Shown here in pieces: positions 6,160-8,752 of a stretch of 8,752 nt of DNA (the stretch's first letter is position 1; every line of letters starts with the position of its first letter). The DNA comes from CAZBLK01 sp964492715 (GTDB taxonomy: Bacteria > Bacillota > Clostridia > Lachnospirales > WRBF01). The DNA is taken from the NCBI GenBank assembly GCA_964492715.1, contig CAZBLK010000040.1, positions 1 to 8,752 of the forward strand, given 5' to 3'. Below the pieces are notes generated by a model. That model did not search any database and was not told where the DNA came from. It was given only the letters and a program-made list of their open reading frames with translations. The translations under genes were made by a program, and so were the position numbers.

Positions 6160-7071
6160 TTGATAGACATAATAATAATAGGCGGCGGAACAGCAGGCTT
6201 AACCGCCGCTATTTATAGCGCACGAGCAGGAAAAACTGTAACAGTGCTTGAAGGAAACATATTCGGCGGCCAAATTGTAAGTTCGCCGCATGTAGAAAAT
6301 TACCCAGGTATAAAAAAAATAAGCGGTGCAGACTTTTCGTTTGCATTGTATGAGCAAGCGGCTGAACTAGGCGTAAGCTTTGCAAACAAAAAGGTAACAG
6401 GAATAAAAGAAAACGGCAAAACAAAAGTTGTTACAACAGAAAATGAAATTTTTGAGTGTAAAGCTGTAATAATTGCAACGGGTGCAAAAAACCGTGCTTT
6501 AGGGCTTGAAAGAGAGGAACAGTTAATTGGCAAAGGTGTTTCTTACTGTGCAACGTGTGACGGTGCTTTTTACAAAAACAAGGAAGTAGCTGTAGTTGGC
6601 GGCGGAAACACTGCGCTTGAAGACACTGCTTTTTTGGCAGAATACTGTGAAAAGGTTTACTTAATTCATAGGCGTGACAAGTTTAGGGGTGAACAAAAAA
6701 CAGTTGACATGCTTTTGGCAAAGGCTAATGTGCAAATTGTAACAGATGCCGTTGTAACAAAGCTTGTTGGCGGCGAAGTTTTAGAAGCTATCGAAATTTC
6801 AAATTTGAAAACAAACGAAGTGAAAACTGTTTCCGTTTCTGGAGTTTTTGTTGCAATTGGGCAAATCCCACAAAACGAACCGTTTAGCAAGCTTGTTGAA
6901 CTTGACAGCACAGGGTACGTTGTTGCAGGAGAGGATTGCAAAACAAAAGCAGAAGGCATTTTTGTAGCTGGTGATTGCCGTACAAAAAGCGTAAGGCAGT
7001 TGTCAACGGCGGCTTCTGATGGTACGGTTGCGGCGCTTGCTGCTTGTGAGTTTATTATTTCGCATTTTTAA
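6160..7071 (+). CDS. trxB: Thioredoxin reductase (NADPH-dependent)
   Basis: This 303-residue flavoprotein reduces thioredoxin with NADPH. It has the N-terminal FAD-binding GGGTAG (8-13), the FGGQI and ENYPG segments, the redox-active disulfide CATC (C130/C133) followed by DG, the NADPH-binding GGGNTALEDT (147-156), HRRDKFR (170-176) with the arginines typical of NADPH preference, and the C-terminal FAD contact GIFVAGDCR with RQLSTAASDG. The start is taken as TTG 6160 because GAGGTG (6148-6153) lies 6 nt upstream and the family begins three residues before the glycine loop. An in-frame ATG at 6103 would add an unconserved N-terminus and would sit upstream of the ribosome binding site. TTGAAA (6075-6080) and TATAAT (6136-6141) are possible promoter pieces, but their spacing does not make a convincing pair. 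No thioredoxin gene is adjacent. Functionally it fits the oxygen-defence genes at 713-2399. Confidence 0.92.
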   Translation: MIDIIIIGGGTAGLTAAIYSARAGKTVTVLEGNIFGGQIVSSPHVENYPGIKKISGADFSFALYEQAAELGVSFANKKVTGIKENGKTKVVTTENEIFECKAVIIATGAKNRALGLEREEQLIGKGVSYCATCDGAFYKNKEVAVVGGGNTALEDTAFLAEYCEKVYLIHRRDKFRGEQKTVDMLLAKANVQIVTDAVVTKLVGGEVLEAIEISNLKTNEVKTVSVSGVFVAIGQIPQNEPFSKLVELDSTGYVVAGEDCKTKAEGIFVAGDCRTKSVRQLSTAASDGTVAALAACEFIISHF

Positions 7072-7075
7072 CAAT

Positions 7076-7107
7076 TAATTCCTCGCTGTAGCGGGGAATT
7101 AGCTTTT
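7076..7107 (+). terminator. Intrinsic terminator after trxB
   Basis: TAATTCCTCGC (7076-7086) pairs with GCGGGGAATTA (7091-7101), including one T-G pair, around the 4-nt loop TGTA. GCTTTT follows. It starts 5 nt after the trxB stop. Confidence 0.8.
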
Positions 7108-7197
7108 CATCAGAGTTCGCCTGTTGTATAGTCTTTGTTTTGTGTAGCATTCTAATTCTTGTAGTAGGTAGATAATAAAAAGTCTTATCAACAAAAC

Positions 7198-7243
7198 TTG
7201 CATATAAACAAACAAGGAAGATTTATCGTTTGTTTATATGCAA
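7198..7243. repeat. Perfect 16-bp inverted repeat
   Basis: TTGCATATAAACAAAC (7198-7213) and GTTTGTTTATATGCAA (7228-7243) are exact reverse complements around a 14-nt loop. It lies 14 nt beyond the stop of the minus-strand membrane peptide. Read on that strand, AGTTTTGTTG follows the stem, so it may be an AT-rich terminator for that gene. The stem is unusually long and exact for a terminator, so a small mobile repeat is the alternative. The 90 bp between this repeat and the trxB terminator show nothing recognisable. Confidence 0.7.
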
Positions 7244-7257
7244 TGATATTAACAGAC

Positions 7258-7512
7258 CTATTGTTTAGAGGTGTTCTTTAAAACATGAAATAAGAACTCG
7301 CAAACAAACTTGAGAAAAAGGAATACCACAATTACTTTTAAATACCTATTATAAATATCACTTACATAGTAAACAAATGTATCAATTGAGGTAGAGTTCA
7401 TATCAAGACCAGAGTATTTTGAAAAGTATCCCAAAACTAAAATAAATGAGGTAATAAGTATCCCAAAGCAAATTGTATTATATGAAGTGTTTCCAAATTT
7501 AAAATACTTCAT
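7258..7512 (-). CDS. Hypothetical two-helix membrane peptide
   Basis: This 84-residue protein has two predicted membrane helices (about 13-30, ICFGILITSFILVLGYF; about 57-77, YLKVIVVFLFLKFVCEFLF), joined by a polar loop of about 26 residues, and a short basic tail (KNTSKQ). The second helix with FLKFVCEFLF is loosely reminiscent of the small DUF4282-type membrane proteins, but I cannot confirm this. The start is well supported: AGGAG lies 7 nt before ATG 7512. The gene stands alone between trxB (convergent) and the XRE regulator (divergent), with a strong inverted repeat downstream and a nested dyad upstream. Function unknown. Confidence 0.65.
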   Translation of the reverse strand: MKYFKFGNTSYNTICFGILITSFILVLGYFSKYSGLDMNSTSIDTFVYYVSDIYNRYLKVIVVFLFLKFVCEFLFHVLKNTSKQ

Positions 7513-7536
7513 GGCATCACTCCTGAAAGTAAAATG

Positions 7537-7616
7537 GGGTTAAACTTCGACGTGGTTGAGTGTTAATTTGTGCAAACTTATAACCACGTAAAGTTTATTT
7601 AATATTATTATAACCC
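7537..7616. promoter_or_regulatory. Nested dyad between divergent genes
   Basis: ACGTGGTT (7550-7557) pairs with AACCACGT (7582-7589) and TAAACTT (7541-7547) with AAGTTTA (7591-7597), separated by small bulges. Outside these, GGGTTA (7537-7542) mirrors TAACCC (7611-7616). The structure begins 25 nt upstream of the membrane-peptide start. It belongs to the 363-bp gene-free stretch 7513-7875, which otherwise holds repeat copy B and unremarkable AT-rich sequence. It could be an operator, a leader-RNA hairpin or a degraded repeat. Confidence 0.5.
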
Positions 7617-7753
7617 AGTATTTAGCTTATGGCAAACAATATACCAAAGCTACTGTAGCAATTGTTTTGGAATTGATGTATTTTGACTTGACGCATTAAC
7701 AACTATGCCCATTTCCATTAATAACCCTAGCGAAATACTCACTAGTGTATATC

Positions 7754-7847
7754 GCAATTTGAATAAACAGTTCAACATTTTGTGTCAAAAAATCGTTGAA
7801 GCGCTCAATATTTTTGCCGCAAAATATGACTATAAAATTCAAATTGC
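7754..7847. repeat. 94-bp palindromic dispersed repeat, copy B
   Basis: This is the second copy of the element at 3833-3928, in opposite chromosomal orientation. Hand alignment with the reverse complement of copy A gives about 85 matches in 96 columns, with two single-base gaps. The terminal GCAATTTGA/TCAAATTGC repeats are both perfect. The inner 19-bp palindrome has decayed: the left arm has three changes and the right arm a change and a deletion, and these do not compensate each other. It ends 28 nt before the XRE start, as copy A ends 25 nt before the patatin start, and is in the same orientation relative to its downstream gene. The open frame through it upstream of 7876 lacks a ribosome binding site and is taken as chance. 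Confidence 0.8.
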
Positions 7848-7875
7848 TTTAATTAACTTTAAGGTGATTGATTAT

Positions 7876-8103
7876 ATGTACTACAGATTAAGAAATTTAA
7901 GAGAAGACAAAGACATGACACAAACCCAAATTGCAAAGCTGCTAAATTGCAGTCAACGAATATACAGCAACTACGAACGTGGAGATGTAGACATTCCTAC
8001 GCATATTTTAATTGGGTTAGCAAAAATTCACGAAACAAGCGTAGACTATTTGCTAGAATTGACAGATAATAAACAACCTTATGAACGAAAGCCAAAATTA
8101 TAA
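7876..8103 (+). CDS. XRE-family helix-turn-helix regulator
   Basis: This 75-residue single-domain DNA-binding protein is of the Cro/C1 type. The HTH spans about residues 4-60: LRNLREDKDMTQTQIAKLLN (helices 1-2), SQRIYSNYERGDVDIPTHIL (recognition helix and turn) and LIGLAKIHETSVDYLLELTD (helices 4-5). SNYERG and the closing SVDYLL are hallmark segments. The start is ATG 7876, with AAGGTGA 8 nt upstream. The frame is open back to 7705, but that extension crosses repeat copy B and has no ribosome binding site. It is a stand-alone regulator with no toxin partner or metabolic gene beside it on the same strand. Its target could be the divergent membrane peptide or distant genes. Confidence 0.85.
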   Translation: MYYRLRNLREDKDMTQTQIAKLLNCSQRIYSNYERGDVDIPTHILIGLAKIHETSVDYLLELTDNKQPYERKPKL

Positions 8104-8122
8104 GGGCGAACTGTGTCCGCCC
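8094..8122 (-). terminator. Terminator between XRE and flavin reductase genes
   Basis: GGGCG (8104-8108) pairs with CGCCC (8118-8122), with extra AC/GT pairing near the loop. Read on the minus strand the stem is followed by TTATAATTTT, so it best serves the flavin reductase-family gene ending at 8130. It may also stop XRE transcription, since it begins directly at that stop codon. Confidence 0.55.
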
Positions 8123-8129
8123 CCAAAAA

Positions 8130-8639
8130 CTATTCCTTAACCATTATTTTCAAAACTTCACCAATGTAAAGTGTGTGATAATCCTTTTCGGGGTAACATT
8201 GCTCGCACAGCGACTTATCCAAAAAACATTCAGGTTCAAACGGCTGTGCGTAAAGCTTTTTACAAATTAACACAGTTTTTGCTTCTGTAAAGTATGGTGT
8301 ATCAAGTTCGTGTGCGACAGTTAAGCCCGTCTTTTCAATTTTGTTTTCATCTTTCCCGGACACTGTGCCCAAATATCCAAGTTGTTTTTTAAAAGAATTG
8401 TCAAACACTGTAAGCGAAAAAGTATCAGCAGCATCAACAAACTGCTTTGTATACCTTTGCGGACGTAGCACAATGTAAGCAACGTCTTTGTTCCACAAAT
8501 GTCCAAGCCCACCCCAAGAAGCGGTCATTGTGTTTTGCTTGCCGTCTTTTTCGGCTGTAATTAAAAGCCAGTCCGTGCCAATTAAAGAAAATGGGCTCTC
8601 ATTAAATTCTTTTGATTCAATCTGTTTATATTGTTCCAT
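8130..8639 (-). CDS. Flavin reductase-family protein (FMN-binding split barrel)
   Basis: This 169-residue protein resembles stand-alone flavin reductase-like split-barrel proteins. The core signature is NTMTASWGGLGHLWNKDVAYIV (36-57), followed by LRPQRYTKQF (58-67) and TFSLTVFDNSFKKQLGYLGTVSGKD (73-97), where family members bind flavin. It probably carries FMN and takes part in redox chemistry, but enzyme activity is unproven. Unlike the hrb product it lacks a rubredoxin tail. Instead it has a cysteine group near the C-terminus: C138, C145 and C148 (C-x6-C-x2-C), plus C126. The cysteines could bind metal or form disulfides; I do not know whether they are general in the subfamily. The start is clear: AAGGAGAG about 5 nt before ATG 8639. 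It stands alone, convergent with the XRE regulator. Confidence 0.82.
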   Translation of the reverse strand: MEQYKQIESKEFNESPFSLIGTDWLLITAEKDGKQNTMTASWGGLGHLWNKDVAYIVLRPQRYTKQFVDAADTFSLTVFDNSFKKQLGYLGTVSGKDENKIEKTGLTVAHELDTPYFTEAKTVLICKKLYAQPFEPECFLDKSLCEQCYPEKDYHTLYIGEVLKIMVKE

Positions 8640-8710
8640 AAGCTCTCCTTTTATTTATAATCATACCAATAAAATATTAACGTCCCCCAACAAATGTTCG
8701 GCTTTTTTGG

Positions 8711-8733
8711 AGAGAGGGGGTTTGGGGGAGAGA
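8711..8733. repeat. Purine-rich mirror repeat
   Basis: AGAGAGGGGG (8711-8720), TTT (8721-8723) and GGGGGAGAGA (8724-8733) read the same in both directions on one strand, a perfect 23-nt mirror repeat. Mirror-symmetric purine tracts can form triplex (H-) DNA, and the two G5 runs might support a two-layer quadruplex. It is flanked by TTTTTT tracts (8703-8708 and 8737-8742). No gene is visible in 8640-8752; the window ends here. Confidence 0.6.
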
Positions 8734-8752
8734 ACCTTTTTTCGCCGTTTGA

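Noticed and set aside
7650..7778. A 42-codon minus-strand reading frame starting inside repeat copy B, with a hydrophobic middle.
   Set aside because: No ribosome binding site precedes its ATG, it begins within a non-coding repeat, and the sequence resembles no family I know.
7705..7875. N-terminal extension of the XRE regulator from ATG 7705.
   Set aside because: It has no Shine-Dalgarno and runs through repeat copy B, whereas ATG 7876 has AAGGTGA at good spacing and starts the HTH domain directly.
1..8752. CRISPR arrays, tRNA or rRNA genes, riboswitches, prophage or defence-island genes.
   Set aside because: I found no regularly spaced repeats, no tRNA-like cloverleaf or rRNA motif, no recognisable riboswitch core, and no integrase, nuclease or defence-associated domain.

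Overview
The window looks like chromosomal DNA of a low-GC, strictly anaerobic Firmicute of the Clostridia type. This rests on AT-rich sequence, strong AGGAGG-like ribosome binding sites, TTG starts, and a PerR / flavin reductase-rubredoxin / rubrerythrin oxygen-defence cluster. No 16S rRNA or other phylogenetic marker is present, so genus and species cannot be named.

Layout. 1-109: a good sigma-A-type promoter overlapping an intrinsic-terminator-like hairpin. 110-646 (+): a GNAT acetyltransferase with two in-frame TAA codons, then a terminator. 713-1069 (-): a PerR-type Fur-family repressor. Back-to-back promoters follow, whose two TTGACA boxes lie in a perfect 11-bp inverted repeat. 1241-1846 (+): a flavin reductase-rubredoxin fusion (high-molecular-weight rubredoxin). 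1857-2399 (+): rubrerythrin interrupted by an in-frame TGA at codon 65. Convergent to these is a minus-strand group: a small membrane protein (3933-4403) followed by a patatin-like phospholipase (2461-3807), with a 96-bp palindromic repeat between them. 4472-4567: a second, unrelated MITE-like element. 4612-6006 (-): a MATE transporter, divergent from thioredoxin reductase at 6160-7071 (+). The right end has a two-helix membrane peptide (7258-7512, -), a 363-bp non-coding stretch with a nested dyad and a second copy of the 96-bp repeat, a 75-residue XRE regulator (7876-8103, +), a flavin reductase-family protein (8130-8639, -) and a G-rich mirror repeat at the edge.

How the genes fit together. 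PerR, the flavoprotein-rubredoxin, rubrerythrin and thioredoxin reductase form a coherent peroxide/oxygen-defence and thiol-redox theme. In this family set the flavin reductase-rubredoxin passes electrons from reduced pyridine nucleotide to rubrerythrin or an Fpr-type diiron flavoprotein, and PerR represses the set until peroxide is sensed. The rubrerythrin here cannot be made full length without readthrough or reinitiation, so either the gene is dead or the TGA is a sequencing error.

The least ordinary signal is the 94-96 bp repeat found twice (3833-3928 and 7754-7847). The copies are about 89% identical by hand alignment, both have perfect GCAATTTGA/TCAAATTGC ends, and both sit in the same orientation 25-28 nt upstream of a start codon. 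I see no convincing new multi-gene system. The remaining content is recognisable families plus several small palindromic elements.
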